Positions 47,477 to 58,800 of a DNA stretch of 64,000 bases are shown here, in pieces. Under the pieces are notes generated by a model. It was given only the letters and a program-made list of their open reading frames with translations, did not search any database and was not told the origin of the DNA. Numbering within the stretch: position 1 is the first letter of the stretch; each line of letters begins with the position of its first letter. The position numbers and the translations under genes are program-made. The stretch is from positions 186,001-250,000 of the forward strand of contig JAALGZ010000047.1 of the NCBI GenBank assembly GCA_015227615.1, given 5' to 3'. Origin of the DNA: Labyrinthula sp. Ha (Eukaryota; Sar; Bigyra; Labyrinthulida; Labyrinthulaceae).

Positions 47477-50400
47477 GTTTCTGTAGGTTAGTAGCGCGAC
47501 GGGATAAATATTAATGCACAAATTGTTTCTCTCAACATTCATTTATAAATATAATAAATAAATTTTATTTTTTTCTCTTCGCCTCAGTATATTTGTTCTT
47601 CTCTAAAGATTTCTTGAAGTTTATCTTTTGAATTGTGTATGTTGTGGTGTTTTTGATATATGTTTTGTTTCAGCTATCTTGTCTGGTGGTGTTCAACGTC
47701 TTGTTATGGTCTGAAATATGTTTAAATATGTGTATATGGTGGTTTTGGACCTTTTGTTTGGTTTCCAGCTGTGTTTAGGGGTTCCTTTTTGTTATACGTT
47801 GTATTTTTGATCACTCGGATGATGAAATATGTTGTGATAATATACGAACGCAATGTAAATTATTCCTGGATCTTAATGTGGGAAATTTTACATTAACGTG
47901 ATATTTGAAATTATGAGAACTTTTATTTCAGATACCGAATTCCAATAGTTATGAAATATATGTTATTATTTGGAATATTTAGAAGAATTAAGCCTATAAA
48001 ATATTGGAACTTACCGGAAATAGTTGTTGATAGTGATGCTACTAATGGAATACCGGTAACTCTTCTAATAGTTTTGATATATTTTACTAGTTTTTGTTAA
48101 CCGTTAAGATATTAAGTGAAAAAATATAAAAGAAAGAGAAAACCAAGAAGTTATTGTTATTTGAAGTCAACTAGTTAATGTAGAAAACCCCAGATAGAGC
48201 CAATACTTGAAGCTCATAACAAGGCTATATTGAAAATTTTGCTTCTTTCAGGATGTCGTAAGTAGTATTTTAACATAATTCGCACACATGTGCAAACAAA
48301 AATCTGGTTGAATAGTGAAGGACCTTCTCTTCTTACCTTTCGTGTTAATTGTTTCTAAACAGTAAATAAACAATTCATATTTACATTAACGGAATATAAC
48401 GGTACAATAAACTGTTAACAATAGGAAACAGTTCAAATATGCTATAATCAGTGCAACATATTCTTATTTGACTATATTTCTCAAGGGGAAAATCCTTAAC
48501 CTAAATCCTTAAAATTAAGGCATGAGCTTGTTTTCAGTATATTCTCAAATGATAGGAGTTTAATTATTGTAAGGAAACAGTTCTAGGAGTACATATCTTA
48601 GTTAATTGCTAGTGATATGAACCTTAGTCTTACAAACGTTGTTTGTATCGCAGGAGGGGTAATTAATGTCGATTTCTGTAACCAATATCAAATAAAATTA
48701 TAAATATAACTACTATGGATTATAAGAGTCTTCATTATTCTTTTTAAAGCATCATTTCGTACAATCGTTTAACCACCAAAGCATGTAATATCTAACAAAG
48801 ATATAAAGAAGTTCGACCTAAGCTTACATCTTCAGATACTATGTATAACATAATTAAAGTACATTTAGCTTGATTAATATACCATAATTCTGTAACAGAT
48901 ACTATATTCCGAATGGGCACGGGTATGTAAATTTGAGTGGGAGAAAGCATTCCTCTCACTCCACAAAATTCTACTGTATATAAGTCTACAGCGACAAAGA
49001 CATGCTTTAGTAAAACCACTGATAATTTAAATATTATCAAACTTTTCAAACTATTTTATTCCTTCGAATAAGCTCAATCTAACTTACTGCCATTGGGAAA
49101 CCTAAACTGACTCTGTAGAAAACAATTGAAGAAAATTGTTATTCCGAAGAGTTGTTTGTATATATTAATATTATTCAAGATTTTCAGAAATCTCGGACAG
49201 TTTGGTTGATTTTCATGATAAATCACGTACAACAATGTTGTGGAATATAAAGAAAAGTAACGTCAAGTAACAAGAGTTGGTTTTGGACTGAAGATAGAGA
49301 TAACTAATGCACCGAGAGTTCTGGAGTCATGAACTGACTTGACATAATACTTTATAAAGTATGATTAAAAAAGCTGGACATGCTTACCAATAAATATAGC
49401 AAGATAAAAGTTAAATCTGCTTATCGATATATAAAGGTTTATATACCAATAAATCACCAGTAACAGTTGGACTGGGCTCCTTCAACAATGTAAACTAAAT
49501 AGTTAACAAGTACGGGTTATGCATCTAGAATACACGGTCTAACGTCGTTGAGGTCAACCGTTAAGATAGACAGTAACTATATTTTTAAATATATTCTCTC
49601 GTAGCAGTCCGAAGTTATAGAAAGAAACTCACATTAAGAATTCTCCCATACTTGTAGACTGCAAAATGATGGCACATGAACTAGACTATTCTTTCAAGTA
49701 TACAACCATCCAGAGTAACATCGATACTTCTAAGAATGGAATGTAAGAAGGTGTTAATATCTCTCCCAACAATAAAAGATATATTCGCAATGAGATAAAT
49801 CTCCTTTGTACTATCAAGCTTAGTAATACGATATACTTCAATATATTGATTTGGAAAATAGAGTCCACCTGAAACAGAGAAAGTTAAAATACCTACACAT
49901 GCAATAAATAACCTGTGTCAATGAACTAGAAACATAGCCATAAAGAGACCACTAAGAAACTTTGTTAAATACTATTATGGAAAAGATGGATATAACTGGT
50001 ACTTACTTTAGTATATTTTTCTTTCTGGCCTTTACCTAAATATATGCGAGAAAATAGTATACACATATTCGTTGTCGATTAGAAATACATGTTATTCAGT
50101 TAAAGAAGCCGTAAGAAAGGAAGCAAGACTATAATAAACTTACAACTTCTCTTATATCCCACTAATAAAATACGGATATTATAACATAGTCAAACTCTTA
50201 TCACTCTATTTATAAATCATCAGTGGTAAATTACAAATTTGAAGTTGACTTCATGTATGTGAATCTTAGAGGTAATATCATTAAATTTTCCCAAATCAAG
50301 AGTAATGAATATTTCCAATAGCTAGTTTAGGTAGAGTTCAAAAGATTGTTAACAAAGAACGATTTTTTAGAAGATTAGTTTCACTAATTAAAGTATGTTT

Positions 50401-50793
50401 TATTCTAACCCATCAGTTGAGAGCAACACTCTATGACAGAGAACGGTTGTGAACCAAAATATTTGTCCTCAACAGGGTTATAGCACTATATATGCTACCT
50501 CGCATTACCCAACTAAACTATTTAAGTTTTTTTATATTTTTTAGCCAAGAATACTGTGATCCATGTACTCAATCCTTATAGTATACCCAAACTTTGAAGT
50601 TCCCAAGAAAAATAAAATACAAGAAAGTACTTCATCTTCACTGTTGAGTTTATTATACTATAATATATGAGAATTTGCAAAATTTGGATAATTTTAACTT
50701 TTAGTTCTCTTAGATCAACACCTACTGAGGCAAGAATTAACTAGATTCTCTTGCAAATCCAAATTTCCAGTAATACTATAATAACAAGTACTG
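47477..50793. other. Intergenic between the two duplicated modules, nothing recognised
   Basis: AT-rich DNA with no recognisable gene. The short frames present (60-85 codons) have no family resemblance. I see no third copy of the LNR or protease genes and no relic of one. The 3' region of metalloprotease A is at the left and that of LNR B at the right. Confidence 0.45.
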
Positions 50794-51462
50794 CTATTTT
50801 TCACAGTCACCAAGATCAAAATTACATGCAGTAACGTTGCAAGTAAAGTCACAAATGCCGTCCCCTAAGTACTCCATGGGACAGAAGGTGTTGACACAAG
50901 GAAATGGTTTATCGATGCAATCTCCACCATCCGTCTCACATTCATCATTGTAGCATTTATCATCACAAAACCCATCTCCCACATAATTAAGGTCACATCC
51001 TTTTTCCAGACATGCTAACGGGGTTTTTAACTCGTATTTTGTTTCATTTGTATCACAAGCTCCTCCATCAAAGTTACATACTTCGCTGTTACAATTGAGA
51101 TCACATATTCGATCTTTCAAATAATCAGTGTTACATCCAGTTCTTTCGCATTCGGCAAACTCGCAGTCACCTAGATCAAACCCACAAGCTTCAGTATTAC
51201 ATGGTTCATAACATTCTCCATCGCCCAAACTAAATTGTAAATAAACTAGAGTTTACTTTGCGGTATTGCAGCCTCCTTTATAGCATACAATAGGATCTGG
51301 AACATGAGTACAATCTCCAGAATCAAACTTACATTCTTCGTTATAACACTTAATATCACAAAAACCATCCCCCACCCAATCAGCAATGCAGCCCTGTGCA
51401 CATTCTACACCATCCTGTGCAGTTGCAGATACTAAAAGTGTAGCAGTTATAAATAACTTCAT
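50794..51462 (-). CDS. Secreted protein of five LNR (Notch-type) repeats, copy B
   Basis: Exons on the minus strand are 51462-51257 and 51229-50794, giving 213 aa. The 27-nt GT-AG intron is at the same position and phase as in copy A, just before LGDGEC. The signal peptide is KLFITATLLVSATA. Five LNR modules follow, with C-D-x-GDC endings (CKFDSGDC, CGFDLGDC, CNFDGGACD, CETDGGDC, CNFDLGDC). The fourth-from-last unit ends GGAC instead of GGDC, so its calcium-site Asp is replaced. Stop TAG. It is divergent from metalloprotease B. Protein identity to copy A is moderate, so this pair does not show the recent homogenisation seen in the protease pair. Confidence 0.9.
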
Positions 51463-52019
51463 TTAACGACAAATAAGTTTGATTGAAACAATTTTCTTGA
51501 AAAGTGATCCAAAGTTCGAATTAATTACTTCAACAAAATGTCAACTGTAAGTTTAGTTTTATCCTTAAGGTTGTGTAATAGGATCAGGAGTTGAATCTCG
51601 TGGACCACGAGTAAGTTCATTACTTGCTTAATACAGCAAATTTTTGTATCTGGAACTGTGTGCGTTGAAGAACATTAATAATAAACGGTTTAATTAAGAA
51701 ACACTTAAATTTTATCCAACTTAGATAAGAAGTGTAACTGTAATACTTGTTCTCTAGGGTTCTTTTCTCTAGTTAAGTCTAAATATTGGAAGATGAAAAG
51801 TTGTCTACAGGACTTAAACCATTTAAGTGGGGAAACAAGTTTTTTTGTTTTTACTTTGTATTGAAACAATGGAATATAGTGTACGTGTAAGTACACTAGA
51901 AGATAAGGGAAATAATACGCAAACCTTCTTAGCAAATACTGTCCAGGGACAATAACATTTCCTTGAGTTCAAAGTTTTTCTAGTACAAATATAGCAAAGG
52001 TAACTAATAGAAGTCTAAC
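51463..52019. promoter_or_regulatory. Shared divergent upstream region, LNR B / metalloprotease B
   Basis: 557 nt between divergent ATGs and therefore the site of both promoters. No named motif was found. A short imperfect palindrome CTCGTGGACCACGAG lies at about 51597-51611. Confidence 0.4.
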
Positions 52020-54122
52020 ATGTGCAACATTGGGCTTTTAATTGGTGCTATGAGTTTTACCACGGCAAAAACACTTGAGCAACCTGTGGATTTATGGAGT
52101 CTTGATGTTAAAGAGGCAACTACACTAAGGAATAGACGTTTAGATGGAGTGACTGGAAAGTCTTTCTTGGAATTGAAGTCATCCCTTTCTGAGCTTCCTT
52201 CCATCTTGAGTAAGACTTCATCTATTAACCTTCCACTTTCGGAAGAAGAGAGTCTAAGTTGTAAGATATCTGAAGGGAATAGAGCAGTTTCAAGTGTGTT
52301 GAGTAAAAAGTTTCCTTCTCTTCACTTTTATTCTGGAACTTGTGGTGAAGTTACTTCTGGAGATATTCAACAACTTGAACTTATTTTTAACTCTGCTGAA
52401 GATCAAGTTGATAGTTTTTCAGCAACAATAACTTCAGAAAGTAGAAATTTTTATATTGATTCTGCTGAACGTGGATCAAATAAGTATGTTTTATACAATA
52501 CAAAAACTGCAAGAGGAGAAATGAAAGCAAATGGAGAATATAGTATGGAAGATAAAGTTGTATTTAATAAAGAAGTTATTAGCAAAGAATTGAAAAAAGT
52601 AGCCAAGTCAAGAGTTTTGGAAGGTTTTGATGCTGATCAATTAGCTGAAGAGCTTGCAAGAGCTGCCGCAGAAAGAAAAGAAATGCTATCTTTAAGAACA
52701 GGATATATTTTTAATATTGCATTACTTACCAGCCAACAATTTTCGTTTTATCATAAATCAACAAGAGAATCAGTGTTTTCTGTATTGGTAATTTTGCTTT
52801 CTAGAGTAAATGGAATCTATGCGAGAGAACTAGGTCTCTTCTTTAAATTCATAGAAGATCAAGATCTTGCGATTTGTCTCCCTGGAAAACAAGAAACAGA
52901 TCTCATAAGACGAAGAATATGTAGATCTGTTCGAAACGGCATTTCCATTGTTCTGCAAGCAGAGCAGGTTTTAAATCAGCTGGGAATTAACTCATCTAGT
53001 TACGATGTTGCTCACTCTCTTGTTACTACCAAGGGCGGTATAGGTACATATCCAAGTTTGTGCCAATCTAACAAGACAGAAGGTGCAACAGGATTTCTTA
53101 CCCCTGATACTGATGTATTTGCTGTTGACTTTGTTTCACACGAGCTAGGACATCAACTCTTTGCAGAACATAGTTTTAGAGATTGTACTGGACCATATGA
53201 TTTTCAGCTGAACCCAGATGGAGCTGTAGAGCCTGGAGGAGGATCAAGTATAATGGGTTATGCGGGTCTTTGTCAAGACAAAAACTTACAGTTGCGATCT
53301 GATCCTTATTTTAACTCAGCACAGTTAATTCCTATGCACAACTACATATTATCTGTCGCTGAAAATGGTACTTGTGGACAACGTTTTGAAATTAAAGATC
53401 CAGAAATATCTCTTTCGTCAAATATAGAAGTTGAGTCTAAATGTACTGTTCCAGTTGGAAATCCTTTTCAATTGAATGCTTTAGGAGTAACTGGAAATGG
53501 CTTTTATTCTTGGGAACGAGCTGATACAGGATATGAGGACCTATATAGTAAAACTCTTGGAAGATTTAGATCCTGGAAACCAACAAAATCGGTATCAAGA
53601 TATTTTCCAAATCTTCATTATTTAATATATCCTGAAACAAGTAATAAGACATTTGAAGAACTTCCTTCTATTGCTAGAAATATGACTATGAGATTTACAG
53701 AAAGGGCTTTATTTGATATGACTAAGAGTGAGACAGAATTTTCAGCTGGTATTGTTGGCCAATTTCAAACTGCCAGTGTTTTTGTTAACTTTGTTACTTC
53801 CATTGCTCCTCTTAGAGTAAACTTCTCAGCTATTGGTTCTGTTGTTTCTGCTGGTAAACCCATTCATTTGTCGTACACAGCAGATTCTTCAGTTCATCTT
53901 GTTAAGTTTTATGCTGCTCATAATGACCTAAAACCAGTAGACGTATTTCGCTATGAGACTGATATTGTTGAACTTGATTGGAAGTTTATTGGAGTCGGGA
54001 GTGAAGGGGTTGCAACTTTATACCTTCCAAAGTGTTTAACTGGAGAAATAATAATTGTTGCACGAGTAGGAAACGAGATGTGCTTTTACTTCGATCTAGC
54101 TGTTGGTGTGATGGTTTCTTAA
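52020..54122 (+). CDS. Secreted zinc metalloprotease, reprolysin-like, copy B
   Basis: Single exon, 700 aa, ATG 52020, stop TAA. The signal peptide is IGLLIGAMSFTTA. The prodomain has the same RNRRLDGVTGK segment as copy A. The active site is HELGHQLFAEH (H374, E375, H378, H384) and the Met-turn IMGYAG. Motif position 8 is again Phe where the family has Gly, so this is a feature of the lineage and not a mutation in one copy. EPGGGSSIMGY and the C-terminal beta-rich region match copy A throughout but at clearly lower identity than the shared tract at 52134-52524. It is probably catalytically active, because all zinc ligands and the general base are kept. It is head-to-head with LNR B. Confidence 0.88.
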   Translation: MCNIGLLIGAMSFTTAKTLEQPVDLWSLDVKEATTLRNRRLDGVTGKSFLELKSSLSELPSILSKTSSINLPLSEEESLSCKISEGNRAVSSVLSKKFPSLHFYSGTCGEVTSGDIQQLELIFNSAEDQVDSFSATITSESRNFYIDSAERGSNKYVLYNTKTARGEMKANGEYSMEDKVVFNKEVISKELKKVAKSRVLEGFDADQLAEELARAAAERKEMLSLRTGYIFNIALLTSQQFSFYHKSTRESVFSVLVILLSRVNGIYARELGLFFKFIEDQDLAICLPGKQETDLIRRRICRSVRNGISIVLQAEQVLNQLGINSSSYDVAHSLVTTKGGIGTYPSLCQSNKTEGATGFLTPDTDVFAVDFVSHELGHQLFAEHSFRDCTGPYDFQLNPDGAVEPGGGSSIMGYAGLCQDKNLQLRSDPYFNSAQLIPMHNYILSVAENGTCGQRFEIKDPEISLSSNIEVESKCTVPVGNPFQLNALGVTGNGFYSWERADTGYEDLYSKTLGRFRSWKPTKSVSRYFPNLHYLIYPETSNKTFEELPSIARNMTMRFTERALFDMTKSETEFSAGIVGQFQTASVFVNFVTSIAPLRVNFSAIGSVVSAGKPIHLSYTADSSVHLVKFYAAHNDLKPVDVFRYETDIVELDWKFIGVGSEGVATLYLPKCLTGEIIIVARVGNEMCFYFDLAVGVMVS
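52134..52524 (+). repeat. Near-identical tract shared with metalloprotease copy A
   Basis: Partner of 45506-45896. The tract has sharp edges inside the coding sequence: before it, only scattered matches; after it, indels and frequent replacements begin at once. Confidence 0.88.
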
Positions 54123-55691
54123 TAGAAGTATAATTTTGATAAGTTGCATAAGTTAACTATTAAGGGAAATTTTCTTTCATTTGATGCCGAACAAGTGTGC
54201 CAATCCACCACGGAAGCACTAGTTTTCTAGAATCAAAGAAGTTTATTAATTATATTATTATTACTATAATGTGTTTATCGAAATATTATTTATTTTGCAA
54301 CAAAATTTCTCCCTGTACCGTTTTGAAACATTAGAAAGATTCAAGTAGTATTCTTCGATATCCTACATCAGTTTTCACTTCTGTCCAATTTGATTACTCT
54401 TTAAAATCTTTTGATAGTGAAACAGCGTAAAGTGATGTAAGCAGGAAACGAATCCTTTTTCGTACTATTCGTTTCTGTCTTTTCATTCTTTGTAAATAGA
54501 TAAAGTGATGACGTGGACTGATGAAAATGTCTATGTATTCTACTGCCTGTAAATTTGTACAATGGGAAATTATCAATACAATAAAAAGAGCTGGGAATAA
54601 GAATCCAAACTCAGAAAACTTAAAATAAAGAGTAGTATTTTTCAGTGTGTGGGAATACTTATTTTTACTGAGTACCTGAGTTTGGAATAAGTGGAAGCTT
54701 TAAGTTTTTAAGATCAGACTTTATTTAGAAAAATATTTTCCAGAGAAAGCTAAGTCGATCCTTTAATCTTGATTTAAACAATCATTAGAAGAATTTAATA
54801 TAATACTCTTTATTTCTTCACTCATTTCCCGGATTCTAGTTGTAGTTCCTGTATCATTGATTCTTAAGAATTAAGAATACGATGTGATCACAGTTTACCG
54901 GTTCTCCAAGCCAGACCAATAGCATATAGATACGTGTGATTTTGACAATTGATCCAGTTCATATATTTTAATATCAGATACAGAAGATTATTAAACATAT
55001 ACGTTTCTCCATTAGCTTAATACCATGCGACCGTTAAGTATTGAGAAAATGAACTAAAATGTGTATAGCGGACACAGACATATCAACTTAAAACAAAAAA
55101 TTAAGACAAAATCAACAAGATAAATATATTCATGAGAACACGTAGGCTTATTCAGTAAAACTCTCAATAGGAGATAAGATATATAACCAATCACTAGGAT
55201 TTGACTAAGAGAGGGTCCATGAAACCACAACACTATGTTTCCTGGAAGATACGATCAGCCAAAAAAAAACAGAGTTCCGAAATGAAGATCAAGAAAGAAG
55301 AAGAAGTGAGGGTTATCTTTGATGGTATCAAACAAAGAAGCAAAAAAAATAGGCAGAAAAGACACTATAACGGATACAATAAAGAGGGGGGGGGGTAAGT
55401 GTAGTAAAGAACCGACCTATTGACACCAGTGAAAACAAAACTTTACTTCCAATGTGATTGAAGATGAGAAAAAAATGTGAATTATTTGATATCCTGGCAC
55501 TCGAGAATAACTTACAACTAAAACAAAGGATTCAGGGAAGCTGATATGCAGGTGTCTCAACTATGTGGAATATATCTATATATTTCGAGAACCACTTTAG
55601 GATGTTTTAATTTCTGAGTTATACCTAAGTGTATTGGAATAAACATAATAAAATCTCTTGATCTGTTATATATATACGTATATTGCGCAGC

Positions 55692-55817
55692 GAAGAAAAC
55701 TACAAGCAATAAAGAAATAAAATAATATAATTTTAACGTCATCTATTTTCCAGTGAAGAAAACTACAAGCAATAAAGAAAAAAAATAATATAATTTTAAC
55801 GTCATCTATTTTCCACT
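55692..55817 (+). repeat. 63-bp tandem duplication, two copies
   Basis: Copy 1 starts at 55692 and copy 2 at 55755, both beginning GAAGAAAACTACAAGCAATA and running to TCATCTATTTTCCA. They differ by only about one base, so the duplication is recent. Confidence 0.9.
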
Positions 55818-58800
55818 AAAAAAAAATAACAGGTACATGAAGAACATGTGATATTAGAACGACATAAACAGCAAAAAATTATCCAAGGAAATGAAGGAAG
55901 TAAAGCTGGGTAGCTGCAAAGAAGATTCAAGTGAGGTTGTTGACTCACTATTGTCTCAGAAGAACGGAGTTAAGATAAAATGGAGCCGAGGACAAGGAAG
56001 AGGGAGCCGTAGGTGTTGCTACTGGTTCTGCTGACACGGAGGTCAGCGTGGAAGACGTTATACACTCGTTTTTTTTGCCACGGGCAATCAAATGAGACTA
56101 AAGTAAAAGAAAAAATATTTGATAGCACCAAAGTTTTTGTTAGCTCTATCCTCAACCACTTAAAAGAAATATTTCTAAGCACAAATTAGCGGGAGAAGTA
56201 AATCTGATAGTGGTACATAACATATTTTGTAAAAAAGGCTATTAACTTTCAATGAAAAAATAGTGTACACATCAACAATTTCTAGGTATTATGGTTGCAG
56301 CTGGTACTATTAGAAGAAAAGTGAATAATGTCCTGATTATAGTTACCTAGTACACGATCTAGTGGTGCTGGGATATTTTAAGCAATAAAGTGATCAATAT
56401 TTTGAAGTTCTTGCAAAATACAGAAAAAAAATACACAACGAAGCTTCTAAAAAAGAATAGATGTGAATATTTACCCCTCTACCGGAAAAGTTTTTATACC
56501 AATGAGATAACAGGATCTAGTAAGGCAATATTCGTGTTTTTCTTAGAGTCCCAAAATATAAAAACAAGCATCAGAAACCGCGTGTGAAATCAAGAACCAA
56601 GCACTGGGATTCGTTTCAAAGGTAAAAACGGAATACCACATGACTTTGCAAAATTATGTGGTGAGTGTAGTACTTGGGAAATCTCTACCCACGGATAAAG
56701 AAACCATTAAAACAAGGAGGTTTTGAACTATTATTCATGCTATAAGATGAGAAAAATGCGGGCATTTGGACTGAAAAGTTCAAGCACATATCCCAAAGAT
56801 ATACCGGTGATTAGCGAAGCAGTTGCTAAAACAAAGAAAAGTTCAATGTTAGCTGACAGAGTTTAAAAGTTTACACGTGTCACCTACGTCACAACAGAAA
56901 CTACGTAATTCGGAGAAGTAGAAGAAATGAAGATAATAGATGACAGCACTATGCATAGTGCTAGAAAACTACTGACATTAGTCATAACAAAACTGAATAA
57001 AATATTTGAAACTATATTTGAAATGTTCTAAGATAGAGCATTTATGGACATAACATAGTCAAGATCCATCGTATACAGTTAATATAAGACGAATAAGATA
57101 TCTAAATAATCGAAGAGTCGTAATACCATAATAATATTGATGTAGGGTAGAAGAAGGAAAGAATTTAGCTGTTATCATAGTTTTAACTTATGATGAGATT
57201 GAATTTTAATAAGACGATCTTAACAGGGGTGTGCAGAGTTATGTAGTGTACTGATACTTACGAGGTTTACCTTGAAAGTTTAAACAGAAAGATTTAAATA
57301 ATTAAAGGAAGTAGAAAAATTAAAAAAAAATGCGTCAGTTGCACTGCTGAAGACAAAATGATAAATAATTGAAAAAAACATGTATAGAATCATGCAGTAT
57401 ACTAATCAAAATGGGCACTTTCCGAGGGTCAAGAACAAGGTTAAATGAGTTCGTGATGCTATATTTAATGAATTTATTAGGACTTAACAGTCAACTAATG
57501 GATATGACAGCTGTAGAATTGTAAGAGGGAATATTCAGTTCTATAGAATATTAAATTGTCAATAAATATCCAGCTCAAAATTAAGGTAAAATTTGCTTAA
57601 ATACATGTATATTATTTTTATTTACTATGGACAAAGTTAATTCACGATTTTCACAGGGATATGAAGTACCTATTATGTCTCACTTAGAAGAAAAAAACTA
57701 TATTTTATATTAGTTTTTCTGTAAAAATTTCCCCGTATTGAAGTCCGAATAGTAGAAAAACTCTATTGAGGCTGTACCAACCCCACAAAACCTGTAAATA
57801 TAATACTGCAGTACAGTCTCGGTGAACAAAAGACTTAAATTTTCAATGTATAAAACGTAGAGAGGAAGAATAAAGTCTGTTCAGTTAATATCATGTTATG
57901 AAATGAGACCTTATTGAAGATGTCACTAAGAATGTTGTACTGGTATAAGCAAGTGTAGAAGATCGAAAAGAGGTAGTTTAACAATATTTACAGTATTTGT
58001 AATTACATAGTATTTGGGATTCCATAAGCATAAGAAATGAATGTATATAAACTAAATCTAACACCAGAGAGAGAGTAATGGCTTTGTTAAGATAGCCTAC
58101 GGAAGAACTTACTATTCTCACCACATGTCTAATAGACATAAAGCCTTGAACGCTTTATCAGACTGTGGTCATATTAAGACAGTTGTGTAATCTTAGCGAC
58201 AAATATGGATAATAATTTAGATATAAATCTAAATTTAGGAAATAAAGGTATCTCATAGTTTGGCTGGGCTATTGGTGTCAAAGATGTGGCACACGTGATT
58301 GGAGTTGTTGATGAATCTGATTATCAAGAGAAGATGGTATCATATGAGAATGTACTGGGTTGATAAAGTAAAGTTGAATGAGCTCAAAACTTGTTCCATA
58401 TTTTTAATATACCAAGGTTGTTGCCTTATCAAGCCTCTCGTCAAAAACAGTAGAGGTATTACGAATAGCAAAATACACAGCCATTTCTACGAAATCTGTC
58501 ATATTTAAGGTTCGGGTAATCTTGAGAAATCGGTATTAGAAAAGCATCTAAAACTGAAGATGATATAAAATATCACATTGAATAACTTATCTTAAAATTT
58601 AATACTTGGTGCTAACTTTAATTTTTATGATATTAGTATGTCGTAACCAAAATAACCCAATCCATATACTAGCATGAAGAGAGCATAACAGGGGAAAATA
58701 CACTTTTCTCTAGTTATCGCTTTTCTTGACAATATAATATATTTTTTTTGTTTCGGATAGTATTTCTTATATTTTAATATTCTCTAAAACTTTGGTTCAC

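Noticed and set aside
55201-55398. Lysine-rich 65-codon frame as a gene
   Set aside because: It has no ATG at its start, no family similarity, and lies in purine-rich DNA where such a frame is expected.
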